Assembly (NCBI GenBank): GCA_964036045.1
Contig: OZ038395.1
Span: 6,463,753-6,527,752, forward strand
Source of the DNA: Eutreptiella sp. 'Long Island Sound 2002'
Taxonomy: Eukaryota > Euglenozoa > Euglenophyceae > Eutreptiales > Eutreptiaceae
Reading direction: 5' to 3'
DNA: 64,000 bases
The notes below the pieces were generated by a model, which was given only the letters and a program-made list of their open reading frames with translations, did not search any database and had not been told where the DNA came from. The position numbers and the translations under genes were made by a program. Shown here piece by piece: positions 12,078-22,529 of this stretch; position 1 is the first letter of the stretch; the number at the start of each line of letters is the position of its first letter.

Positions 12078-13391
12078 TCAGTCCCTAGCTTTAGTCTTGG
12101 AGGCAAGCGTCTCAGCGAGCCTCAGCAAGTCACCAAGGTTGTTCTGGGACAAGTAGTCAACAGGAACTGAGTTTAGGCGTCCCTCAGGTAGAACAAATGC
12201 AGAGAAGGGCTCCCAGGTGGCCTCTTCGACTCCAAACCCTTCCCAGAGGGTGAGGAAGCGCCAACCCTGGCGATAGCGGTGGCGTAGGACAGACTTCACC
12301 AGGTAGAAGCCCTCCTTAGCCATCTCCTCGGCGTTCATGTGGGGGAGTTCACCTTCAACTTCCATAGGGCTGGCAGCCCCTTGTAGGTCCAGAGCGGCGA
12401 TTTCCTCGTCGTTCAGCTCCCACTCCTCCCCACAGAGGTCTTCAGGATCATGGTAGCGCTTCAGGTGTTGAGCAGCGCACACCAGGGTCCCCCCTAGACG
12501 GGGAGAACACCGCACGGTGATATGGTGTCCATCCACAGATAGGATCTTGTACGGCCCGAAGTATGGGTCATCGCTGGTAGAGCGTGGCCAGGCGGGTAGT
12601 CGACTGTGGTGCACCAGCACCCAGTCCCCCTCTTGGTAGGTGGCCGGTACACGGTGCTTGTTCTTCTTGTTCCACTGACGCTCCCTCACTCTCTGGAGCA
12701 TAGCCTTGGCCTTGTCCACCTTCGCTTGTTGCTCTTGGACCCATTCACCCACAGAAGAATGGGTGTCCTCTGGATAGGGGGCATGTAGGAACCATGCCGG
12801 GCGCCCCATGAATAGCTCATGTGGCGAGTAGCCAGTAGCTGAACTCTCTTGGGAGTTCATCATCAAGGATATGACGGGGAGTAGTCTCACCCAGTCTCTG
12901 GTGCGTTCAGTTTTGCACCATATCCTGACGTTCTCCTTCAGGACACGTATCTGTCGCTCACATAGGGGGTTGCTCGTGTGAGAGTAGGGAATCCCCGTAG
13001 ACACCTGGACATTGAGGGATCTCAGGACCCTCTTGTACCAACCGGTATCTGAGCGTACTCGTAAGTCCTCATCGGAGTTGATCTCCTTGGGCGCCCCATA
13101 GACACAAAACCACTCCTCCAGGAGTATCTTGATAGTCTCCTCCCCGGTAATGTGTTTGGTACATGGGAACACCCTGGTAAACCTGGTCAACCCACAGGTT
13201 ACCACGAGGGCGAAGTCATAGCCCCCGAACTTCGGCATCTCCGTGTAGTCCACGTATAGAACACTGTTAGCACAGTGAGGGATGGGCAGGGTCGAGTAGA
13301 GACCTCTGTCCCTGATATCCCCTGGTTTACAGGACCTGCACGGGCACTTGTCCACGATAGGCTGGAGGGTTTTCCGCAGTTGGTCGTCAGT
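12078..13391 (-). CDS. pol: B1 pol: integrase catalytic core and chromodomain
   Basis: This is the C-terminal part of B1 pol, in the same frame as the reverse transcriptase part and separated from it only by a UGA at 13392-13394. A CPCRSC pair of cysteines completes the HHCC zinc motif begun upstream. The DDE catalytic residues are visible in YVDYTEM, NSDEDLRV and NPLCERQIR. Near the C terminus a chromodomain-like segment has the expected WEGFGVEEATWEP pattern. Integrase joins element DNA to the host chromosome; chromodomains of this class can steer integration to marked chromatin, which is family knowledge. The frame stops at 12078. Confidence 0.88.
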   Translation of the reverse strand, partial: TDDQLRKTLQPIVDKCPCRSCKPGDIRDRGLYSTLPIPHCANSVLYVDYTEMPKFGGYDFALVVTCGLTRFTRVFPCTKHITGEETIKILLEEWFCVYGAPKEINSDEDLRVRSDTGWYKRVLRSLNVQVSTGIPYSHTSNPLCERQIRVLKENVRIWCKTERTRDWVRLLPVISLMMNSQESSATGYSPHELFMGRPAWFLHAPYPEDTHSSVGEWVQEQQAKVDKAKAMLQRVRERQWNKKNKHRVPATYQEGDWVLVHHSRLPAWPRSTSDDPYFGPYKILSVDGHHITVRCSPRLGGTLVCAAQHLKRYHDPEDLCGEEWELNDEEIAALDLQGAASPMEVEGELPHMNAEEMAKEGFYLVKSVLRHRYRQGWRFLTLWEGFGVEEATWEPFSAFVLPEGRLNSVPVDYLSQNNLGDLLRLAETLASKTKARD

Positions 13392-15261
13392 TCACGTAGT
13401 GTGGAACCACTGCTTGAACAGGCTCAGGGTACGGTCAGCACCCACATGACCACTGGACTCATGGGTCCACTTCAGCAGCGCTGGGACTCGGTCACTAGGC
13501 ACCACGATGCGGTCCTCGTGCCAGACGTAGCTCTTGTCCCTCTTCCACTGGTCCTGGTTCCCCAGGAGGGGTTTAAGGCGTTTCTCCAGGCGCTTGTAGA
13601 TATCCCCAAACTCCTTCAGGTACTCCGATTGTTGGAGTCCATCCAGGGGGCGTATCATGGTCATGTTCAGGTCCAGGTGTACGTCCATACGGCTGAACGC
13701 CTCCTTAGCCAGCGCTTCAGACCGGGCACCAATCAGGGCGTCGAAGTTGTTGCGGCTGATGTAGTCGGCGCACTCGTTCTTCACTCCCTGGATATGGTGT
13801 ACCGTCAGCCGTAGTTGACTGAGGTAGGTCCACCAGCGACGTAGCTTGGCCTTCTCAGGTGGGGGGGCCTTCTGGAAACTGCGGACCGGTTCTTGGTCGC
13901 ACAGCCAGACCACAGGGTTACTCCCCAACCGTCGTGCTTGTGAGGATAGCACCAGCATACCCGCGAGCAATTCCTGCTCATAGGTGGAGTAGTTCCCCCT
14001 GGCCTGGTTCCACTTCCAGTTCCAGTGGCCCAGAGGTACTAGGACCCACTTGTCGTCAGGGTAGCTGTGCTTGAGGGTTCCATCTCGGTTGAGACCTTCC
14101 GTCCCCCATTGGGAAATGGCCGAGTCAAACTCCTCCTTCTCTAGTGCTTGCCATTGGAACAACGTTCCACCACCACCCACATTGCTGGCGTCGGTCACCA
14201 GGATAATCTCCCCTTGTGCCCTAGGCACGCCCAAGCATTTAGCGTTGGCTACCTTGTCTTTGAGCTCGTCAAACGCTTGTTGCTCTTGTGGGCCCCAGCG
14301 CCAAGTAGTACTCTTCTTGATCAAGTCCGTCAGAACGGCGCTGGTGTAGGTGAAGTTCTTGATGTGGCGGCGATGGAAGTTGCACGCCCCAATGAAACTG
14401 CGTACATCATGAAGTCCTTTCTTGGGGTCTTCGTGTCGTACCTTGGCATCCATCAGGGGTTTGGCCTTAGAGGCCGCTGGGGTCCACCACCCATAGCCAA
14501 CGTCAAACCCCAGGTACTGCATGGTCTCCTGCATGAACTCACACTTCTCCAGCTTGAGTCGAGTGTGGTTCTCCTGGCAGACCGCAAAGAACTCACCCAA
14601 GAGGATTAGGTGATCCTCCTGGGTATTGGTCCCAAGGCATACATCATCGATTTGAGCCTCCATCTGGGCACCACGGGATATGAGCTCCTGCACCTTAGGT
14701 CTCCTTCGTAGGATGGACAAGATCTTGTTCATCAGCTCTTGGAATAGAGCGGGTGCGTTAGCCACACCAAACGGCATGATCTTCCACTTGAACACCCTCC
14801 CCTGAGGGGTGATGAAGGCCAGTAGTTCCTGTGCGTTGGGCGTCAGGTCCACTTGCCAGAATCCGCTTCGCTTGTCCATCTTGGTCTTGTAGCGACAGGA
14901 GGCTATCTTCTCCAGGGTAGACTCCATATTGGGAATGGACCCTGAGTGGTTCAACGTCTTCTTGTTCAGCTCTCCATAGTCCACTACCAGCCGTTTGGCT
15001 GTAGACCCAGGTTTAGCCACCAGGAAACAGGGGCTGCAGTGTAGGGGGTAGTCCCCGTCCTTGTACTTCAGGACTAGGCCAGCGTCGATACATTCTTGTA
15101 TCTGTCGCTCAATCTCGTCGGCCTGCTCTTTAGGAGCTGGATAGGGTCTCCTCCGGATCTTGTGACCCACGAACTCGGGTTTCAGCTTGAGGTCCATCTG
15201 TACCAGCTTGTCACATGAGGCTGGAGGGGGTAGTTCTCCGAACACCACCAGATAGGTCCTT
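13392..15261 (-). pseudogene. pol: B1 pol: reverse transcriptase, RNase H and integrase zinc-finger start (ends at a premature UGA)
   Basis: Reverse transcriptase begins after a conserved lead-in (RRRPYPAPKEQ). Motifs include LVVDYGELNKK, KMDKRSGFWQVDL, MPFGVANAPALFQ and the catalytic QIDD (about 14645-14660), where the usual Tyr is Gln. RNase H follows with TDAS, a conserved Glu and CDQE. The frame then enters the integrase zinc finger (HESSGH) and hits a UGA at 13392-13394; the same frame continues with integrase. The start at 15261 is an artefact of SINE1: removing 552 bases (SINE plus one duplicate) restores the upstream pol frame. Confidence 0.9.
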
Positions 15262-15795
15262 TTTTTTTTAGACATGGCGGTTTCCCGCCCAAAACATCAT
15301 CACAAACTGCTCACAATGCGAGGTTCCTCGAAGGACAGCCGCGGGAATGGAACCCGTACAAAAAGATCATGCCACTGTAAATTTCCCTGGGTGCAAAGCA
15401 CTGCCAAGAGAGGCACCAATAGCCAAGAGAGAGTGACAAATGGCAATCAAATATTGCTGGGCTACCAACAGGAGATGAAGCAGTTTGAAAGGCGTGATGA
15501 AATTAAAAGGGATAGGGCAAAATTCAGTGGTCTGTAAGGCTGAAAAAGAACCTGAGCTCTGTGACGGATGGCTCATGCCAGGGAGACAGAGTCCACAGGT
15601 GAGCAGATACACAGATAAACCAGATACAAGGGAGTGAATCTGGGAAACAGGGACATCTGCAGAAATATAAAAGAAAATTAGAAAATAAATGAGGGCCTGG
15701 GCATGCAGGTTCCAGTGAAAATGGGGAGCCTGCTTGTCTGGATTGTCTGAAATATCCAGTGGTCTGTGGGACTGAAAAAGAGCCTGAGTACAGTG
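15262..15795 (-). mobile_element. SINE-like retroposon, copy 1 (SINE1), in B1 pol
   Basis: A 534-bp non-coding insert in the minus orientation, flanked by an 18-bp direct repeat (accaccagataggtcctt at 15244-15261 and 15796-15813), with an A tail next to the left copy. Its 3' end shares the block CCCGCGGCTGTCCTTCG, then a GGCGG-GAAA-CCGCC hairpin, then ATGTCT and the A run, with the insert at 50521-50870. It contains two similar segments of about 34 bp roughly 230 bp apart (15532-15566 and 15763-15796). I see no clear tRNA or 5S head, so its promoter origin is open. Confidence 0.85.
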
Positions 15796-17561
15796 ACCAC
15801 CAGATAGGTCCTTATCAGCTTCTGTACCCGCGGGTCCAAGACCTTGATCTTGTCCTCCATGTCCTCGTCGGAGTGTAAGTTGCTTGCCCCCTGAGTAATA
15901 GACGTCGGGAGGTGGTCCTCCACCGACTCTTCGCCCGTGGTAGTATCCTTCAGCCCTTGGTAGGCATACAGAAGGTCTTGTTCAACCATCTCCGGTGGAC
16001 GATGGCAACATAGGCAAGCTCGAGGGGGTTCACATACACATTCCTCCGAGAGGTCGTCCTCCTCTGGGGTCCTCACATGGGCGCCCCACACGCTCTTCAT
16101 GAGCTTAAAATCTACCTCCCTTTGCCAGGTGGTGATCTTCTGTTCGAGGTCCTCCTTCAATTGGGATAGGTCTCCCATACGTCCTTGCTTCAATGGCCAT
16201 GAGCTGCGGGTAGGCTTCGCGTAGCATAGCTTTTTCGCCACCATTCTCCTCTTGGAATCCACATACTCCCTGAGCCTGGATCGGGGGTCCAGCTCCTCAT
16301 CCACGGGGTCTTCCACCCTCATGGAGAGTAGGGGTTTTAGTGGGGCGACGTACTCGGCGCTCTCCACTTCCTCCACCGCAGTCTGCACGAAGAAGGCGTC
16401 GTGCTCAGTTTCGTCGTCTGAGTGGAGGGAGCTAGGTAGCTCAGATAGTCCACACTCAGAGACTCCATCAGGAACAGGTACATGGCAGGGAGAGTTGGGG
16501 GCGTTGGTGTCAGTCACGACGTACTCATCTCCTCCGGGTGTAGTTTCAACAGCATCTTGAGGTCGTAGGCGATCCTTCAAGTCACCCAAGGCGAGTCCAT
16601 CGCTTTCACGTTGTATGGCCTGGACCAGCGTCGGGTCCAGGTCCTCCCAGGGGATGGTGGTAAGACTTCTGTCCACCACGCTGAGCATACTCCCCCATCC
16701 GGGCTTCCCAATGGGCGTCTTGCGTCCCAGAGGCACGTAGATGGCCTCATCAGGTAACCGCACAGAGCTGATAGTCAGCTTGTCAAGGAGGGTTCGCCAG
16801 TACTCGTTGCCCCCATCGGCTCCCCAATCGGGGGAACACAGGACCGTACGGGAACGTTCCAAGGCCACCTTGGTCAGCACCTTCCCCAGTTCACTGAACC
16901 TGGGGTTCCCGTAGGCCATCCCCAAAGAGGGCCAGTATAATTTGTAGCTGCAGTTCTTCCCCTTCCTGCAGTAAAGGCCCAGTACATGTTGCTTGTCGCT
17001 GGCGAACAACTCCACACTTAGGTCTTCTCGAGAGTAACCCAACTCCTTCAGACCTTGGTCCAGGACTTCCCCCAATAGTTGATAGTCCTCAGTTTTGGAG
17101 GCCGCCATCATGTTCGAGGGCTCCTCCTTCGATAGTCTCAGGTAACTCGAGGTATGTTCCGACTGCTCCAGTGGCACAGACTCTCTGCCACTGCCGTGGT
17201 CCACGTAGAGGAGGTAGGGCGCTTGCATCGTCAGGGATTGTATCTGGGAGTGCTGTACGAAGAAGTCAGTACCCAGTACAAAGTCGAAGGCCTCAGTGTC
17301 CATCACATAGAACCGATGGGCGATAGTTCGAGAGCCCATAGGTACCTCCACTTCACAGTCCCCGCAGCTGTGCACCACATGTCCATCCCCCATGCGTATA
17401 GCGGCGGTGGTCATGGTGTTCTTCAGGCTCCCACAAGGTAAAATTTTCTTGGCCACTATAGCTATTGTGGCGCCAGTATCCAGTATCCCCAGGTATTCGC
17501 GTCCCCCTAGTCGGATACGTACCCAAAACACCAGGTCTTGGGTGCCACCAGAGCGTCCCCG
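15796..17561 (-). CDS. pol: B1 pol N-terminal part: protease and Dam-like methyltransferase region
   Basis: It follows the gag UGA in the same frame. A retropepsin has the canonical LDTGAT active site near its N terminus and a later VLGTDFF motif. About 130 residues on, a segment with VELFAS, MAYGNPRF and VLCSPDW corresponds to the Dam-like segment of A, but NPPF has become NPRF, so catalytic activity is doubtful. A long acidic, low-complexity spacer with a CLCCH cluster leads to the reverse transcriptase. The frame is interrupted by SINE1 at the sequence encoding RTYLVV, which is duplicated on both sides. Confidence 0.87.
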
Positions 17562-19090
17562 TCAGAATTCCGCGGGACAGGTCACCTCGAACCCCTTGTT
17601 CCGCAGCTTGCGGGCCATACTCATGAGACGGCTCCTCTTCTTAGCGTTGCCGTCATCACCACCTTCATGCTCACACTTGGCTCCTTGTTCTTGCTAGGCC
17701 TGCGTCTGTGAGCGTGTGGTAGGTCCAGACTGCCCTCCAGAGGGCTCGGAGTTCCCCCCTGGATTAGGGTTGGGGTTGCCTCCGTTCTTGTCCTTGTTCT
17801 TGTTGTCGGGCTGGCGGTTAGCGCCTCCTCCTCGTCCACCTTGACCCTTGTCTTGACCACCTTGACCACGTCCTTTCGACTTGCCCTTGCCGGAGTCGTT
17901 GCCTTTGGCCTTGCCTCCACCTTTGCCTGAGCCTTTGCCAGGATCTTCCCCCTTAAGCTTCGCCGATAGGCGTTACTTATGGTAGCACTCATCCTCGTAG
18001 TGCTTCCGCTTACCGCAGAATGCACACGTGATGGTGCAGCGGTAATGATCCAGCAGCTTCGCTTTGGCGCCGGTGTTCTTCTCCTGCTGCTTCCCCTGGA
18101 CGACGAAGCAGTCTCGCTGCTCGCAGTCAGAGGCGTACTGCAGGTGGCCCTGCTCATCTCTGGCATCACACCAGAATAGCTCCTTCACGTTCTCCATTAG
18201 ACGGGCGTGGGCGTGTTTGGGGGTAGTCCCCTGCCCAGGTCGGGAACCTTGGTACCCTTTGCCTCCAGAACCGCCACCACCAGGACGGTAGTTGTTCAAG
18301 TGCTGGTCGCTCTCCTTCTCCAGCGCCATCTCCAGGAGCAGCACGCATAGATCCTCGTAGCGGAGGGATCTAGCCTTGCGCTCAGCCGTCAAACGGCACT
18401 CGTCCCATAGCTCTCGGGGGAGCTTGGCGCACAACCAGAACAGCAGGTCGTCGCTGCTGTAGGAACCGGGCGTCAATCGTCCAGCCCAGTGATCCAGGTC
18501 AGCCAACAGCTCGGAGACCCGGCCAGGTTTGGGGTTGTTGGGCAGCACGGGCAGGTTCTGGATGTCGGCCCTGATGGAGAGGTCGGTCTCGTAGGTCGGG
18601 TACTGCGTCTCCAGGGCAACCAACACATCGGCAAAGGTGGCGGAGTTAGTCACGATCTGCCTGACCTGCTTCTCCGGGTACTTGGTCTTGCAGCACTGCA
18701 GGAGCAGATCGCACTTCACTCGCCCACTCGCGTGGGTTTGGCCGGTCAGTCGTAGGAACCGGCCAAAGTTCTCAGCGAACTCGCTGAGGTCCTTGCCTGT
18801 GAACTCAGGCAGGTTGACCACTATCTTGGAGGTGGCAATAGCCTTCGCCTCCTGAGCTCGGCGTCCTTCAGGGCGTCGGGTGTTCTTCTTCTTCTTCTTC
18901 TTCTTCTTACCCTTGGGGTCCTCGGGGTCCTCAGGGTCATCGTCATCTGAGGGCGAAGAAGAATCCATCGTCGGCGGCGCGTCATCGGAGGCGTCTCCGC
19001 CAAGATCACTAGAGCCATAAGGCTCTACGTCCACCATAGCCCTTAAGGCTGTCAGCCCCAGCTGGTCCAGCTCGGCCCTCGTCGAGTTCG
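17562..19090 (-). pseudogene. gag: B1 gag, C-terminal part (after the A2 insertion; two premature stops)
   Basis: This continues B1 gag beyond A2. The segment aligns with B2 gag from NSTRAEL onwards. It has a capsid-like region with VNLPEFTGKDLSEF, then a CCHC zinc knuckle (CAFCGKRKHYEDEC), then a Gly/Lys-rich basic tail. In-frame UAA at 17973-17975 and UAG at 17694-17696 stand where B2 has Gln codons. The natural end is the UGA at 17562-17564, followed by CGG and then pol in the same frame. The knuckle binds element RNA during packaging, by family knowledge. Confidence 0.88.
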
Positions 19091-19623
19091 TGTAAGTGCG
19101 GCTAACCCCCATCTGCTCAGATTTTCACTGATCTAACCCAGATTGACTACATTTTGGTCATTTTCTTTGCTTCGACGGAATCGCCGTCTCGCAGCTCAGT
19201 CTCAGGATCAGACCTATATATTTCTGATATGCCGGATCTGATTCCGTGGTCCATTCCCCGTAAATCTGCCGCGTTCCGATCATTTGCCTGGAATCGCCAT
19301 TTGCCGCTGACGCGCGCTCGCGGGCCAGATCGGCCAAACTTTTTACATAATCGGATTTATTTAAATCTTTTCAGACAGTTTTGGACACTCAGATGTATTT
19401 AGAATAATCCGCGTCAATTTTCTTCATAGACTGGGATTTTCTGCCGGACCACAATCAGCATGGACCTTGCTTCAGTTGTTGCTGCTCTCGCCTCCGTTGG
19501 TGTCCGAGTATCCGGTTCTACCCCCAATAGCAGCGTTCAGGGAGACTCCTCGCGTGCCTGCCCCACCGGTCTTGCCGGCCCCGAGCCCTCCGGCACAAAC
19601 ATCGACCCAGGGCAGCACTTTCA
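19091..19623 (+). repeat. 5' LTR of A2
   Basis: 533 bp, TGTAAGTGCGG... to ...GCACTTTCA. It contains a TATA-like CTATATATTT near 19215 and the gag ATG at 19460. The primer-binding site TGGTAGCAGAGG (19624-19635) follows with no gap. Confidence 0.95.
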
Positions 19624-22494
19624 TGGTAGCAGAGGCTACCTGAATGTTGTTCCTTTGGTGTCCCAACCACAGCTAGCTCCCCAGTACGGCCCCGTAGACC
19701 CCGCCACCTCCGGAGAAGTAACGATTACGTTGCCCTGGTGCTGTGCGAACGAGGCCTTGAGAGGAATGCCTTGCGCAAGCCCAAGTTGCCCAAGAAGGGC
19801 ACAAATCAGCAGCTGTGGAGACCCAAATTACAATCCCAATCCCAGTCGAAATTGGCCATCAAGTAGCTAGAATCTCCCAGCCTACGCCGATGGCAACGCG
19901 CCGGTGGAGCTTACGGACCTGGCAGGTACTAATACTCCTTACCAATGTCCACATTTTGAGACCATCGACGCCGACATTGACGACATTGAGATGGGTGGTC
20001 CAGGTGAGGTACCTACCTATAATCGACCAGCCTCTTGGGCACAATGGGACAACCATTTGTCTTCAGAAGTGACCCGTAACCTTGAGGCGCTTGAGGCCCT
20101 TTGTCTATTAGCCACGTCTAAGCTGATTGGACAAGAAAGAATCGCCTCTGATTTTTTATTCGAATATTTTTTCCTTCTTCAAGAAGAAATTAATACCAGG
20201 ATGTGGTGGCGTTCTCAAGAAGATGACTCTTTTGCCATTTGTTTGCAGATCTGGGAGGCAAGCCCCTTCCCGAAGGAGAAGACCAAGGCACCTGTTGCCG
20301 GGCCCTCCGCCCCTCATCCCCCTGTTTCCATCCGCGACGATTTAGCCGCCGCGGTTGAGGAAGGAATTTTACAGGCAGCCAGGCAGGCAAGTCTGGAAAT
20401 CAGGGCTGAAGGAGCTCCCCAAGTGGACTCCTGGCTGCGGACCACTGAGATTAGCGGTCCGACAGCCTGCTCAGGTCCTTCAGGACACGGTATGTACTGT
20501 CCTGCCGACTGCTCCTGCAGATCCCAGCGAGATACTGAGCTCCAATTGCTCAAAGATCAAATGCAACTCATCATTCAAACGTTGGGAATTAAAGATCTTT
20601 TCAAGACACACATGTGGTCTGAGGGCGCATCATCGGTGGAACAAGCAACAGAACCGTCGGAGGAGTCGACAGAAATTTTTTCAATTGCTTATTCGGTGGA
20701 CTCCAAGACCACCGATGCAAGGATCAGCAGGACCAAGCTAAAGGAAAGGGTAACAATCTCTGGATCTCAGAGTAGGACGGCGAAGGCTAGGACTGAGGCT
20801 CAGAATGCCAAGCGAACTGCCTCCCGTACTGCCCCTCCTGCTGCTGATTCCAACGCCTTAGCCCAGCTGTTGCTCGCCCAGACCCTCGCCGGAGCTGGTG
20901 TGGCGAATGATGCCGCCAAGGTGTCTGCCATTACAGCCGGTGTTGGGCTGGATTCACTCCTCAATCCTACTTCATTGCGACTTCGTCAGGTTGCCAAGCA
21001 ACCGAAGTACAATGGGAACCCCAGACGTTGGCCTCAGTTCCAACGGGAATTTAAACTGTGGGTTAAGACTCAAAAACTCCAGGATGATCAGTTCCTGATG
21101 GCTCTCTTGGACTGCCTTGGGGGAGCGCCAGCCAACACTTGACTCAGGACTTGGAGTGATCGTGAGGATTCAAGTTCCCCTCTTACCTTTGATGAGGTGT
21201 GGGAACAGTTGGAGGTACGTGGATCCCGGCTGCCAGAGGACCATTACCACCAGATGTTGAAGAATTTTCCTTCATTCTCGCGATTAATCTTGCACGAAGT
21301 GCAAGACAAGAGACAGCGCTTCTGGAATTTAGTGGAAGAGTCTGAACATTCAGGCGAAAAATTTTCTAGTGCCGAGCTGAAAAATCTGATTTTTGACAAG
21401 ATCCCCTCAGAAACCGCCGCCACCCTTCGGAACAAACAGTCCGAAGAAAAGGTCAAGACCTGGTGGGCGGAGGTCGAAGGCTTCGAAGCCTCGGCCAACA
21501 GGTTTACCGTCAGGGAGGCACTTCAAAAGTGTTCCCCCACGTCGTTTTCCAAGGTGAAATTCACTGAAAACACGTGGAAAATCAAGTTTAATGAACACGA
21601 GGATCGGGACTTGTTTGTCCAAGTCCTCAACAAGGGAGTAAGCTTCCATGGCCATCGCCTGAAGGCCAAAAATGGTTGTTTTCGTTCACCCCGCAGGAAC
21701 TGTGGGAAGAGGTTGAGCGGCTCGCTGACGCCGCCAATCAAAATTTCCATGAGGGTCTTGGGGGAAACAAGAATACCCAGCAAAACACCCAAAATGGGGC
21801 CCAAAAGGGCAACAAAAAGGTGAATGACACCCGGAATGTTCAGGATCATTGTAGCATCTGCCTTCTTTTAGGTTCTACGAACCGAGCTAAGACGCATTCT
21901 ACTGGTAATCACCGATGGTCTGCTTACGATCACAAGGTGAATGGTGAAAATGTCAGTAATTCGCAGAATTCAGACAGGAATGACAGACAGGTGCATGGTG
22001 GGAAGGCTGGAAAAGGGAATTCGCCCCCCTCCGGTGGAAACAAAAATACTGGAGGCCCTGGCGGGTCCCAAGGCACAGGAAATCGGACTCCATCCGGCTC
22101 CGGTGGGCAGCCGAACGGCCAGAAAAGTCCCAATGGCAACGCCGGAGGCGGAAATCGAAATCCAGGCCAAACCCCTCAATCCGGTACAAACAAAGGAAAT
22201 GCTCCAGGATCCCAGGGTAAAGGTAAGGGAAATCCTTCGGGAACCCCTTTCTCTGGTAAGGGCAGAGGGCGTGGCGACGGTGGAGGTCCATCATCCGGCG
22301 GCCGTGGCCGTGGACGTGGAAAAGGCAACCATCGTGTGGATCAGGTCTCAGGTGCAGATCAGGTGTCCGATGCGGATCGAGATTACGTTGAAAATGCCTT
22401 GAATCCAGCAGATGATCCGTTCCAAGATGAGTGGGTCGACGAATCAGGGTGTGTTCACAACGTTAACGCAAACACTGGAGGTCAGAACGCCTAG
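19460..22494 (+). pseudogene. gag: Family A gag, copy A2 (two nonsense codons, one frameshift)
   Basis: It starts with MDLASVV inside the LTR and reads through the primer-binding site (residues HFHGSRGYLNVV). Compared with A3, a TAG at 19868-19870 and a TGA at 21140-21142 (Trp codon in A3) interrupt it, and one base is lost near 21675, shifting the frame. The remainder is open to the UAG at 22492. The CX2CX11HX4H motif and the GRGRG-rich basic tail are conserved with the other copies. The middle region (FQREFKLWVKTQKL and following) resembles the helical capsid part of retrotransposon Gag proteins, by inference. Confidence 0.88.
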
Positions 22495-22529
22495 GGGAGC
22501 CACGAAAATCGCCCCTCCCCAGGCGATTT
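22492..22529 (+). promoter_or_regulatory. Gag-pol UAG readthrough cassette of A2
   Basis: UAG at 22492-22494 followed by GGG. GGGGAG (22494-22499) can pair with CUCCCC (22515-22520), which lies in the loop of the hairpin AAAUCGCC (22506-22513) with GGCGAUUU (22522-22529). Gag and pol share one frame across this stop in A2, with 43 open codons between the UAG and the GTG at 22624. Confidence 0.65.

Noticed and set aside
19868-21142. Several in-frame UGA, UAG and UAA codons could mean a reassigned genetic code (two UGAs stand at Trp codons).
   Set aside because: All three stops occur inside genes, replacing Gln, Tyr and Trp codons, while intact copies (A2 and A3 pol, both LINE ORFs) use normal stops at their ends. 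Ordinary decay explains them.
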